Positions 5,532 to 13,161 of a DNA stretch of 13,798 bases are shown here, piece by piece; position 1 is the stretch's first letter, and the number at the start of each line of letters is the position of its first letter. The DNA is from CAVTAE01 sp051649365 (GTDB taxonomy: Bacteria > Deinococcota > Deinococci > Deinococcales > Trueperaceae): positions 1 through 13,798 of the forward strand of contig JBOFGY010000320.1 of the NCBI GenBank assembly GCA_051649365.1. Reading direction: 5' to 3'. Below the pieces are notes generated by a model. That model worked only from the letters and a program-made list of their open reading frames with translations, did no database searches and had not been told where the DNA came from. Position numbers and translations under genes: made by a program.

Positions 5532-7592
5532 TTACTCGAGCCTCTCCCCAATCTGTTTTAGATTCCCTGCTACAAGCTGTGCCACATCTAAGATTTCGGG
5601 TGCATTCTCTTTTTGTGCGCTTTCACTCGACTTCAACATCACTTTGCAAAACGGGCAACCTGCCGCAATGACTTTTGCACCTGTTGCTTCCGCTTCACGG
5701 AAACGGTTTTCAGACACGCGCATCTCGCCTGGCTCTTCCTCTTTCCAAAACTGTGCGCCCCCGGCACCACAGCAAAAACTGTTATTTTTGTTGCGCGGCA
5801 TTTCGGTGATGGTTCCCAAGACATGTCTTGGTGCGTCGTAAATATCGTTATGTCTTCCTAAGTAACACGGGTCATGATAAGTCAAAGCTTGCTGTTGCAA
5901 AGGTGGCAGTTTATTCTCCTTCATCAGCATCTCTAAAAATTGCGTATGATGCACTACGTCATAATGACCACCAAGTTGTGGATAGTCATTAAACAGTGCG
6001 TTAAAACAGTGCGGACAAGTCGTAACGACTTTTTTCTTTTTGTTTTTGTCTAGAGTTTCTTCAATCAATAGACTGTTAAGCGTTTCGACATTTTCAGTAG
6101 CAAGCTGATAATAGAGATATTCGTTGCCAGCACGCCGTGCGGGGTCGCCCGTGCATTTTTCGGCTTTGCCAATGACAGCATAGTTAATCTTCGCATGATT
6201 CAGAATTTCAATCATGGCTTTTGTGGTTGATTGCGCGGCTGGGTCATAGCTACCCGCACAGCCCACCCAGAAGAGCACTTCAAAGTCTGGATTATCCTCG
6301 ACCGTTTTTACATTCATGCCCTGCGCCCACTCGAGCCGTTTATCCGCACTAAGCCCCCAGGGATTGCCGGCACGCTCTAAGTTTCTAAAGGTATTTGCTA
6401 ACTCTGCGGGAAATTCACCTTTCATCATGACTTGGTCGCGGCGGATGTCTACAATGTCAATCATTTGTTCGCAACCGACAGGACAAACTTCCATACATGC
6501 CCCGCAAGTCGTGCAAGCCCAAAGCGATTCTTCATTCAGTAACAACCCGAGGAGTTCTTTGGGACTTTCAACGCCTTTTGAAAATTCAGGAATAATCGTG
6601 TTAAGTTCGTAGCGTTTGTTAATTTCAAGAGCGGCGGGCGAGAGGGCTTTGCCCGTGTGATTTGCTGGGCACACGTTCGTGCAGCGGTTGCACTGAATAC
6701 AAGCATATGCGTCCAAAAGTTGTGGGAAGCGCAGATGCTCGAGCTTTGCCGCGCCGTATTGTGTGACACTTTCGTCTTCAAAGTTGATGGACTCGAGTGC
6801 GCCACGTGGAACATCGTTACCTTTTTCATCACGGCGTTCAATAGTAAATTTTGTGGGTGCCGCAAACAGGTGAATGTGTTTCGACCTCGGGAAGTAAGTC
6901 AAAAAGACAAGAATCAAACCTAGCGCACCCCACCAGCCAACATGCCAACCCACCATGCGATTTTCGCCAAAACCTACCGCACCTGCAAACAGAGAAGCAA
7001 ACGGTTGAAAGATGTCGCGGTGTCCTTCGGCAGCAAGCAAAAACCCCTCGCCCACAAATCTAAAGCCAACATGCAAAAAGATAAAAATTGCGACAATGAG
7101 GCTGTCACGCTTGATGCTACCTGTTTGCACTTTTTTATGAAGCAGAGTGTTGGGGTTTTGCTCGAGCCGTTTATCTTTTGCTAAAAATCTGCGTACGACA
7201 AAAAAGACAACTCCAACAAGAATGAGTACCGTCAGAATATCTGCAAGTAAACGGTAAGCCGCGCCAAGGCTACCAAATGACCAAGGTATCCAACTCGGTG
7301 GAATAAAGCCGCGCAGCCCATCAAAAGCATTCACGAGTAGATAAAACATAAAGCCGTAAAAGATAAAACTGTGAAAAAAGCTTACCCAAGGACGAGCGCG
7401 AAAGACGGTGGTTTGAGACATGGTTTTAATAACGGCATCGGTGATGCGTTTGGGAAGTTCGTTGAGGCGAGGGTAATAACCTTTTTCGCCCCGTTTAACT
7501 GCGTCGAAGATTTGCTTGAAGCCTTGGTAAGCGTAGTAACCACAAACCCCTGTTAAAACAAGGAATAATATTTTTTCGATAATCGTTAGCAC
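5532..7592 (-). CDS. Membrane Fe-S oxidoreductase, FadF/EtfD-like (heterodisulfide reductase-related, two CCG domains)
   Basis: 686 residues. The N-terminal 240 residues hold about six membrane helices (about 5-25, 70-92, 115-134, 164-186, 196-208, 218-234), with His residues that could bind haem as in NarI-like domains. Two [4Fe-4S] motifs follow: CxxCxxCxxxCP with Cys 298, 301, 304, 308, and the second with Cys 360, 363, 366, 370. Two cysteine-rich CCG domains complete it: Cys 445, 480, 526, 529 and Cys 576, 607, 608, 646, 649. This order and length match Bacillus FadF (about 700 residues) and mycobacterial EtfD, thought to pass electrons from electron-transfer flavoprotein to the quinone pool in fatty acid oxidation. 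No etfAB or acyl-CoA dehydrogenase genes lie in the window, so that role is by family. Start GTG 7592 is fixed by a strong GGAGGT (7598-7603) five nt upstream. No convincing promoter found. Confidence 0.88.
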   Translation of the reverse strand: MLTIIEKILFLVLTGVCGYYAYQGFKQIFDAVKRGEKGYYPRLNELPKRITDAVIKTMSQTTVFRARPWVSFFHSFIFYGFMFYLLVNAFDGLRGFIPPSWIPWSFGSLGAAYRLLADILTVLILVGVVFFVVRRFLAKDKRLEQNPNTLLHKKVQTGSIKRDSLIVAIFIFLHVGFRFVGEGFLLAAEGHRDIFQPFASLFAGAVGFGENRMVGWHVGWWGALGLILVFLTYFPRSKHIHLFAAPTKFTIERRDEKGNDVPRGALESINFEDESVTQYGAAKLEHLRFPQLLDAYACIQCNRCTNVCPANHTGKALSPAALEINKRYELNTIIPEFSKGVESPKELLGLLLNEESLWACTTCGACMEVCPVGCEQMIDIVDIRRDQVMMKGEFPAELANTFRNLERAGNPWGLSADKRLEWAQGMNVKTVEDNPDFEVLFWVGCAGSYDPAAQSTTKAMIEILNHAKINYAVIGKAEKCTGDPARRAGNEYLYYQLATENVETLNSLLIEETLDKNKKKKVVTTCPHCFNALFNDYPQLGGHYDVVHHTQFLEMLMKENKLPPLQQQALTYHDPCYLGRHNDIYDAPRHVLGTITEMPRNKNNSFCCGAGGAQFWKEEEPGEMRVSENRFREAEATGAKVIAAGCPFCKVMLKSSESAQKENAPEILDVAQLVAGNLKQIGERLE

Positions 7593-7653
7593 GTGTTACC
7601 TCCGCTAGATTTAATGTACTCAGTCTAACTTGATTTGAATTTTTATGTCTATT

Positions 7654-7697
7654 TGTCAGTGCATCTAAAAAGTGACAGATATATGCTAAACTGACAG
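7654..7697 (+). promoter_or_regulatory. Promoter and candidate operator of the VapBC-type operon
   Basis: An extended -10 (TGC-TAAACT, TG at 7684-7685, hexamer 7687-7692) ends 7 nt before the ATG at 7700, so the mRNA should be leaderless; no ribosome binding site is present and no good -35. TGACAG occurs at 7673 and again at 7692, 19 nt apart, each followed by (A/T)TAT. TGTCAGT (7654-7660) and ACTGACA (7690-7696) are perfect inverted arms. Three related half-sites flank and overlap the -10, as expected for repression by the antitoxin. Confidence 0.5.
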
Positions 7698-7699
7698 TT

Positions 7700-7954
7700 A
7701 TGGAGCGTTTTAGCAAAACAATGGAACTCGGAGAAAATGGCCGTGTTGTTATACCTAAAGAAGTTAGAAAAACGCTCGGTATCAGAGAGGGAGACAAGGT
7801 CACCTTTATTGTGGATAACGGTGAAGTTAGGCTTACAACACGTGCTGTACTTGTCAAAAAACTTTCTGGTTCATTTGCAACAAAAGATGGGCATAGTCTT
7901 ACGCAAGAACTTTTAGATGAACGTCGTGAAGAAGCAGAGCGCAAGGAATGGTAA
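7700..7954 (+). CDS. vapB: AbrB/SpoVT-type antitoxin (VapB)
   Basis: 84 residues. Residues 6-47 form a swapped-hairpin AbrB DNA-binding domain (MELGENGRVVIPKEVRKTLG, then IREGDKVTFIVDNGEVRLT). The charged C-terminal tail (LTQELLDERREEAERKEW) is the usual toxin-binding part. It should neutralise the PIN toxin and, together with it, repress this operon through the repeats upstream. The 3' end overlaps the toxin start by 7 nt, so the two are translationally coupled. Confidence 0.9.
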   Translation: MERFSKTMELGENGRVVIPKEVRKTLGIREGDKVTFIVDNGEVRLTTRAVLVKKLSGSFATKDGHSLTQELLDERREEAERKEW

Positions 7955-8340
7955 TAGACTCGAGCGCACTCATTGCCTATTTGCAGCATGAAGCAGGCTA
8001 TAAGCAGGTTGAACGACTTTTACTTAAGGGTGGATTATTTCTCTCGAGTGTGAATCGCACTGAGATTAAAGGTAAGCTCATTGGTAAGGGAGCGTTTACA
8101 AATAATCAAGTTGATGAAGCCTTAGCAAATTTAGCAGAATTGCTCGAGGTCGTACCCTTTGATATTCAGCAATCCGACTTAGCAGCTTATTACTACGCTA
8201 GGCGTAAACCTTATAATCTTTCGCTTGGAGACAGTGCATGTTTAGCTTTGGCAGAGTCGAAAAGTATGAGTGTGGTGACGGCTGAAGCAGCGTGGGCAAA
8301 ATTGCCAGGGTTGCCTTTTAAGGTTACGGTAATTCGCTAG
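7948..8340 (+). CDS. vapC: PIN-domain ribonuclease toxin (VapC)
   Basis: 130 residues, the usual VapC length. Acidic active-site positions are visible: D4 in MVIDSSALIAYL, E39 in NRTEIKGKL, D95 in SLGDSACLALA, and E113 in VVTAEAAW (often Asp in the family). These would bind Mg2+ for RNA cleavage, commonly of tRNA or rRNA in relatives; the target here is unknown. All four acidic residues are kept, so it is probably functional. The start lies inside the antitoxin gene, with no separate promoter. Confidence 0.9.
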   Translation: MVIDSSALIAYLQHEAGYKQVERLLLKGGLFLSSVNRTEIKGKLIGKGAFTNNQVDEALANLAELLEVVPFDIQQSDLAAYYYARRKPYNLSLGDSACLALAESKSMSVVTAEAAWAKLPGLPFKVTVIR

Positions 8341-8459
8341 CTCGAGGGTCGTGAGCATGTAAAGCCTCCAATAGGTTGAGTGTGTTCAGTCTAATGTAGG
8401 GAAGGTTTGAAGTCTATTGTGAAATTAACCCTATACCCACATTCATAAAACTTTATAGG
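8341..8459. other. Short gap between VapC and TcmP
   Basis: It holds a CTCGAG palindrome immediately after the vapC stop, no clear terminator, and a possible forward promoter near its end: TTAACC (8425-8430) and TAAAAC (8446-8451), the latter 8 nt before the ATG at 8460. The ATG is preceded by AGG with no spacing, too close to act as a normal ribosome binding site, so near-leaderless translation is likely. Confidence 0.3.
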
Positions 8460-9287
8460 ATGAAGCAAAGCAAAAGGAAGGAGCAGACTTTGTTTAGGAA
8501 AGGTCATGTCTGGACAGCAGATAAGCTGGAATTTCTTGAGAACTATATTCCAGCTTTCAAAAAAGCAACTCAAAAAGCTTTTAACACTCATTACGTTGAT
8601 GGTTTCGCAGGCCCAGGCATTAATGATATTGAAGGTAAAAAGTGTCAAGGATCACCACTAATTGCTCTAAATTCTAACCCACCCTTTACAAAATACTTTT
8701 TTATAGAGCAAGATAGGCAAACGTATCATTTTCTCTCACGTACAGTTGAGGCACATCAATATGTAAAACAAGTAAGTCTTTTCAATGATGATTTCAATAG
8801 TGTTGCAAGGAAAATACTTGAAAAGATTCCTGATCGCTCACCAACCCTTTTCTTCTTAGACCCAGAGGGACTCGAGTTAGAGTGGTCAACAGTGGAGTTG
8901 ATTTCACAGCGGACAAAAGCTGACCTCTTTTTATTAATCTCAAGTAGTGGTGTAAATCGGAATGTTCACGATATTGCAATGCACGACAAGATCACTAAAT
9001 TTTATGGAACAGATGAGTGGAGAAAAATTTTAGAAAAACTTGAAAAGGGTGAATATCCCACGGATACGAAACGTTTTGAGGCTTTTACTGACTTTTACAT
9101 AGAACGTCTCAATCAGGTTGGCTTTGTACACGCACAGCAATTCCTTATTGCACGAAATAGCAGAAATGTTGCTTTACATGCTCTTGTATTTGCTGTAAAA
9201 AGTGATAGGGGTGAACCTGTTGCTCTTAGGATTGCTGAATCTGTTCTCAAAAATCTACAAACTGGCAACCAAGGAACCCTTTTTTAG
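8460..9287 (+). CDS. tcmP: Three-Cys-motif partner protein TcmP
   Basis: 275 residues. It resembles the TcmP family, which is encoded next to, or sometimes fused with, three-Cys-motif (Gp37/Gp68) proteins; such a gene is present here on the facing strand. Motifs: HYVDGFAGPG at 44-53 (like the glycine-rich SAM-binding loop of Rossmann methyltransferases), QGSPLIAL at 63-70, FFIEQD at 80-85 and LFFLDPEGLELEW at 130-142 (LDPxGL in the place of a methyltransferase DPPY-type motif). The methyltransferase-like fold is an inference from these motifs; the biochemical function of the family is not established to my knowledge. Codon use looks more AT-rich than the neighbouring helicase gene and only one CTCGAG is present, which might hint at later acquisition. 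The last 33 bases overlap the 3' end of the partner gene. Confidence 0.85.
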   Translation: MKQSKRKEQTLFRKGHVWTADKLEFLENYIPAFKKATQKAFNTHYVDGFAGPGINDIEGKKCQGSPLIALNSNPPFTKYFFIEQDRQTYHFLSRTVEAHQYVKQVSLFNDDFNSVARKILEKIPDRSPTLFFLDPEGLELEWSTVELISQRTKADLFLLISSSGVNRNVHDIAMHDKITKFYGTDEWRKILEKLEKGEYPTDTKRFEAFTDFYIERLNQVGFVHAQQFLIARNSRNVALHALVFAVKSDRGEPVALRIAESVLKNLQTGNQGTLF

Positions 9288-9998
9288 AACTTTAGATTTT
9301 TTGAACACGGGAAACTCATCCCAAGTTCTGCCATCAAGTAATCTTCCCTTAGTTTTGGGTCTAGCTCCACCCCATTGTTTATGAAAAAAAGCAACCTTTG
9401 CCTCTTTACATTGGTCACGAATCGAGCGAACCCAATCTTCTTCAATAGGGCGATGCTTCATTCCTGATTCACCACCAGTAATAACCCAATGAATGCCTTC
9501 TAGGTTTAGCTCGAGTGCTCCCAAAAGTGGCTCACAAGAAAGAAAGCGAACCTTAGCAGGTACTTGTCTTAAGTAATCAACGCGGTGAACATAGTTTTGA
9601 TTTTCTACTGAAACACCCAGCCAAATGTTATCAGCCCAATTCAAAAGTGGAGCTAGCTCGAGCATTCTTTCGTGACGTTTAGTAAGCACTTGAAATGTGT
9701 GTTGTGGACAGGCTTCCATTGTTGCAAAAACTTGGTTTAAGAACGAAATAGGCATTTTCTCATGGAACAAGTCGCTCATTGAATTAACAAAAATGCGACT
9801 TGGTTGCTTCCATCGTTTAGGTTCTTCTAATCGGTCAGAGTGAAGCGTAAATTTGAAGCCGTTTGTGAAGGTAGAAGAAAAGCGTTTGGTCAATGTTTCG
9901 GCGTAGCAATGTTTACAACCAGGACTGACTTTGTTACAACCTGTGGTTGGATTCCAAGTTTTATCTGTCCACTCAATACCCGTTTTGGTACTTGGCAT
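9255..9998 (-). CDS. Three-Cys-motif protein, phage Gp37/Gp68 (DUF5131) family
   Basis: 247 residues. The N-terminus carries the defining block IEWTDKTWNPTTGCNKVSPG, continuing CKHCYAE, with Cys 21, 28 and 31 (C-x6-C-x2-C). This looks like a metal or Fe-S ligand set. Further family blocks: FVNSMSDLFHE (70-80), VLTKRHERM, IWLGVSVENQ (125-134), RFLSCEPLLG (151-160) and WVITGGESG (171-179). The family is widespread in phages and chromosomes, and a distant link to radical SAM proteins has been proposed from the Cys pattern; its function is not settled. ATG 9998 is supported by AGAGGTG about 5 nt upstream. It works presumably with TcmP, although the pair is convergent here rather than in one operon. 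Confidence 0.88.
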   Translation of the reverse strand: MPSTKTGIEWTDKTWNPTTGCNKVSPGCKHCYAETLTKRFSSTFTNGFKFTLHSDRLEEPKRWKQPSRIFVNSMSDLFHEKMPISFLNQVFATMEACPQHTFQVLTKRHERMLELAPLLNWADNIWLGVSVENQNYVHRVDYLRQVPAKVRFLSCEPLLGALELNLEGIHWVITGGESGMKHRPIEEDWVRSIRDQCKEAKVAFFHKQWGGARPKTKGRLLDGRTWDEFPVFKKSKVLKKGSLVASL

Positions 9999-10029
9999 GA
10001 TTCACCTCTGCTGAATTACCTTAAAATTT

Positions 10030-10059
10030 AATGTACAACATATCGAGTAACTTGTGCAA
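10030..10059 (-). promoter_or_regulatory. Predicted promoter of the three-Cys-motif gene
   Basis: On the minus strand TTGCAC (10054-10059), 18-nt spacer, TACATT (10030-10035), about 31 nt before the ATG. With the ribosome binding site this gives an ordinary leadered transcript, separate from the helicase gene upstream. ACTTG/CAAGT arms at 10050-10061 overlap the -35. Confidence 0.4.
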
Positions 10060-10079
10060 GTGTATCAAAGTGTTAAGGT

Positions 10080-12809
10080 TTATGGAGATTGGTCAGCCAA
10101 AACTTCCTTATAAGTTTCTTCCAATACACTTTCTTCAATCACCACAACTTCCTTAAATCTCAAAAAAATAAGTTGTACCTTTGGTGTAACTCCGCGCACT
10201 TCACGAATAGCTTGTAAATACACAGCAAGTTGAAAATAATAATGTTCAGGTTTTATCTCCTGGTCAGTTTTGTAATCTTCTAAAATCCATTGCCCGTTTG
10301 CGCAATAAAGTCTGTCAATAATGCCTTGCCACACAGTTTTACCTACAGGTATGGCCATTGGTAATTCAGGAAAATCGTGACTACGTTGCCCCAAGCCTGG
10401 AAGCTTAGAACCTAACAAACTTTCGTAATTGCTGACTAACTCCTTAACTTCTACCAAAATATCTTGCTGTTCATCTGGTGTAAACGGAAACATCACTTCT
10501 TGCGCCCGCAAGTTTTCTACATGAATAGGATTGCTCGAGTTCCAATTCTGGCTAATTGCATAGTGAACGAGCGTTCCCACCGTCGTGCTGCGTCCCGGCA
10601 AACGCTCGCCTTCGTCGGGGTCGGAAAACGGAAGAGGTTCTAAGTCTTCGTAAGATTCTTGTTTTAAGCGAGAGGGAGAGCTAACGGGTGGGTGGTCGTG
10701 GTGGTGGAAGCGTTTGTCAATCCAGGGGGCGATGTCAGAGGTTGAAGGTTGAAGGTTGAAGGTTGAAGGTTGTGGAATAGGTTGATATAGGTGAGTTTGT
10801 AAAATAAACTCAGGTCTCGAGTAGGGCTTACTGCTTGGACCTAGTTTCATGGTCTCGAGGGCAGTGATCCAGCCGTCGGCTTTGTTGCCTTTTGCGCTGC
10901 CCGTCATGACTAAAATGTCTCTGGCGCGGCTGGCGGCGACGTAGAGTAGACGGTAGCTTTCTTCTTCTTCGCGCTGGCGGATGTATGTTCTAGCCTCTTC
11001 AAAACTCGAGGTGTCTTTGTGAACAATGTTGCTGTCGTGAATATAAACGGCTTGTGGGCTGTCTGCAAGTTTGCGACCTAGGTCAAACACTGCCGCGACG
11101 TTCCACTCGAGCCCCTTCGATTTATGCACCGTTAATAGCTCGATGCCTTCGCCACTTTGTGGAACGTCGCCAGCGTCCGTTTGGCGAGAGAGTTGCTCGA
11201 GCCTGTCAAGGAGTAACTCAATGTCACCGGGTGGCTGCTCGGCTACGGTGAATAAAAGTGCATCAACATTTTCTCTAGCACGTGTTTCTAAAAAATCTAC
11301 ATAGCGTTTGCCCTCAATAAAAGGCTCACGGATTAAAAACTTAAGGGCGGCGAGCGGAGTACCACGCACGTGTTGACGGGTTTGCTCGAGTCTCTCCCAA
11401 ATGTTGCGGTGTTTTTCCTTAAGTATTTCTAAAGGGTGTGCTGCTTTCAAAATTTCATCCACACTAAGAAAATCGAGTTGTACAAATGGGCCGCGCAGCC
11501 ACGCTGCAAAGCTGAGCCCACTTGCTTCGATGCCTACACGCAGCGCGTGGTACACGTCGCGGACTTCGGTGCGGTCATAGTAACCGCGCCCTTGCAGTAA
11601 AACATAAGGCAAACCTTTTGCTAAGAGTGCCTCCTCGACTTGCGCGAGCCCGGCATAGGAACGCGCTAGAACAGCCATATCATTAAAGCTGTAACCCTCA
11701 TCGTGCAAGTATTTCAAACGTTCGGCTAAAACGTTTGCCTCCATCGTTCTCAAGTTTGCAATAGGTTCATCGCCGACAATCCAGTGAAGCTCGACGCGGC
11801 CTTGGGTGTTTTCTTGTTCGCCTTTTGTTTCTACAACGGGTGCCTCTTGGGTGCCGAAGCCCCTATTGTTGGCAGCAAGTGAGTTCGTCATGTGATTGAG
11901 AAATCTCGAGACCACCTTGGCGTGTCTGCGTGTGTGCGTGAGAGGCTCGAGCTTTTCACCACGTGCCAACGCACGGCGGAACACTTCTACATCCGCATTA
12001 CGAAAGCCGTAGATGGATTGTTTGGGGTCGCCTACAACTTCGGTGGCAAGCCCTGCTGTCTCGAGGGCTTCAAAATACGCGCCTTGCAAAGGGTTGACAT
12101 CTTGGAATTCGTCCACGAGGACTATTTTGTAACGTGAGATCAACCGCTCGACAGCGTTTTGGTTGCGAATCATTTTAAGCGCACGCCGTTCGACTTCACT
12201 TGGTGGTAAGAGGCTCGCGCCTAAACGCACTTCAAACTTTCTGTATGCAGCATCAAAAAGTTTTTGCAAAGCAAGATTGACGGGCGAATCATCACTTTCA
12301 AACGTTTGTGTTAAGGAGCGTTGCTGAAAAATACTAATAACCAAGCTCTCAGCGTCATCACCTAAAAGTGTTTTCGCATTGTACAATCCGTGCGTAGCTG
12401 CGCTCGCTAAATACAACACCGAGCGCAGCTCTTCTTCAAACATCGCTTGGGCTTCCCATTCACCAAGCACAGAGAAATCAGGGTCTAAACCCATCATTGG
12501 TGCAACGAGGCGCAACGATTCAATCATAAAGCCATGAATGGTCGTGAGGGTAGCACCGTCAAGTTCGCGCAAGGCTTCTTCAAATAGAGGACGTTGCGCT
12601 ATATCTAAACTGTGATGAAGATAATTCCCTTTTGTTAATAGCTCGAGAATCCCTGCGCCTACACGTTGACGCAACTCGTCGGCAGCGGCTCGCGTAAACG
12701 TGACACCAGCAATGCGCCTTAAGGGTGTACCACTACGGATAAGTTCTAAATAACGCAGAACCAAACTCGTGGTTTTGCCTGTACCTGCGGATGCGACACG
12801 GACTTTCAT
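10080..12809 (-). CDS. UvrD/AddA-like helicase with C-terminal PD-(D/E)XK nuclease domain
   Basis: 909 residues. SF1A helicase motifs are complete: Walker A ASAGTGKTT (6-14), FTRAAADELRQRV (38-50), motif II VDEFQDVNPLQ (232-242), motif III GDPKQSIYGFR (260-270), motif V LLTVHKSKGLEWN (558-570) and motif VI ESYRLLYVAASRAR (617-630). The C-terminus has a RecB/AddA-type nuclease: GTLVHYA with H749, D832 in GIIDRLY, D845 and K847 in LEDYKTD, and Q860 in FQLAVYLQA. Expected role: double-strand-break end processing for recombination. It is shorter than classical AddA (about 1,200 residues), and no addB is in the window. The start overlaps the MazF-like stop (ATGA). No ribosome binding site is seen, so it is probably translated by coupling or from an AT-rich internal promoter. 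A heptamer repeat lies in the interdomain linker (residues about 680-690). Confidence 0.88.
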   Translation of the reverse strand: MKVRVASAGTGKTTSLVLRYLELIRSGTPLRRIAGVTFTRAAADELRQRVGAGILELLTKGNYLHHSLDIAQRPLFEEALRELDGATLTTIHGFMIESLRLVAPMMGLDPDFSVLGEWEAQAMFEEELRSVLYLASAATHGLYNAKTLLGDDAESLVISIFQQRSLTQTFESDDSPVNLALQKLFDAAYRKFEVRLGASLLPPSEVERRALKMIRNQNAVERLISRYKIVLVDEFQDVNPLQGAYFEALETAGLATEVVGDPKQSIYGFRNADVEVFRRALARGEKLEPLTHTRRHAKVVSRFLNHMTNSLAANNRGFGTQEAPVVETKGEQENTQGRVELHWIVGDEPIANLRTMEANVLAERLKYLHDEGYSFNDMAVLARSYAGLAQVEEALLAKGLPYVLLQGRGYYDRTEVRDVYHALRVGIEASGLSFAAWLRGPFVQLDFLSVDEILKAAHPLEILKEKHRNIWERLEQTRQHVRGTPLAALKFLIREPFIEGKRYVDFLETRARENVDALLFTVAEQPPGDIELLLDRLEQLSRQTDAGDVPQSGEGIELLTVHKSKGLEWNVAAVFDLGRKLADSPQAVYIHDSNIVHKDTSSFEEARTYIRQREEEESYRLLYVAASRARDILVMTGSAKGNKADGWITALETMKLGPSSKPYSRPEFILQTHLYQPIPQPSTFNLQPSTSDIAPWIDKRFHHHDHPPVSSPSRLKQESYEDLEPLPFSDPDEGERLPGRSTTVGTLVHYAISQNWNSSNPIHVENLRAQEVMFPFTPDEQQDILVEVKELVSNYESLLGSKLPGLGQRSHDFPELPMAIPVGKTVWQGIIDRLYCANGQWILEDYKTDQEIKPEHYYFQLAVYLQAIREVRGVTPKVQLIFLRFKEVVVIEESVLEETYKEVLADQSP
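10740..10772. repeat. Out-of-frame heptamer repeat inside the helicase gene
   Basis: Four perfect copies of GGTTGAA (10740-10767) plus GGTTG. On the coding strand this is a TTCAACC repeat encoding the QPSTFNLQPST linker between helicase motif VI and the nuclease domain. Seven is not a multiple of three. In one alternative frame a TGA follows at once after the repeat; in the other a TAA occurs about 20-25 codons on. Gain or loss of one or two units would therefore remove the nuclease domain. Confidence 0.85.
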
Positions 12810-13159
12810 GGTTGATTATTAATATTATCAAAGGGGGCAAGGGATAAGCGCATACGTTCACAAATCCCGTGCCAGTCTTGTTTTGTTAGATACCCTATAC
12901 GATGGATATGTGTTGTGGGTACTAACGTCACGATATAGCTGCGAAAAATAGACGCTTCACGCAAACCAGCTTCTTGCCAATCTTGTAAAACATAGTCTGT
13001 TGCTATGAGCTTATGTGTTTGCGTTGTGATGAGTCCTGCAATAACATCGGGACGTAATGTATGATAGGTTTCAGAGGACAAAACAACTGCCGGGCGACGT
13101 TTTGTTTCCACAGCCCCAGCAAAGGTGGCTGTAACGACATCTCCAGGTTTCAAGAGCAT
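12806..13159 (-). CDS. MazF/PemK-type endoribonuclease toxin
   Basis: 117 residues. The CcdB/PemK beta-barrel is recognisable: LKPGDVVTATFAG at the N-terminus, TKRRPAVVLSSETYH (19-33) with the conserved Arg-Pro, DVIAGLITTQT (38-48), and GLREASIFRSYIVTLV (65-80) where the family has its K/RPSxxR strand. It should cleave single-stranded mRNA at short sites when free of its antitoxin. The upstream small gene ends 2 nt before this ATG, the typical antitoxin-toxin layout. The toxin stop overlaps the helicase start (ATGA), so a toxin gene is joined to a DNA-repair gene in one transcript. The toxin ORF is complete, without frameshift. Confidence 0.85.
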   Translation of the reverse strand: MLLKPGDVVTATFAGAVETKRRPAVVLSSETYHTLRPDVIAGLITTQTHKLIATDYVLQDWQEAGLREASIFRSYIVTLVPTTHIHRIGYLTKQDWHGICERMRLSLAPFDNINNQP

Positions 13160-13161
13160 AA

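Noticed and set aside
7604..7690. Promoter for the Fe-S oxidoreductase
   Set aside because: Several AT-rich hexamers exist, but none pairs with a plausible -35 at correct spacing, so I list only its ribosome binding site.
7495..7989. 164-codon minus-strand open frame opposite vapB
   Set aside because: It is antisense to vapB and overlaps the oxidoreductase start, which is fixed by GGAGGT. The Ser/Arg-rich translation looks like a shadow frame.
10740..10772. CRISPR array or longer satellite
   Set aside because: The repeat is a 7-bp tandem without spacers. No regularly spaced longer repeats occur anywhere in the window.
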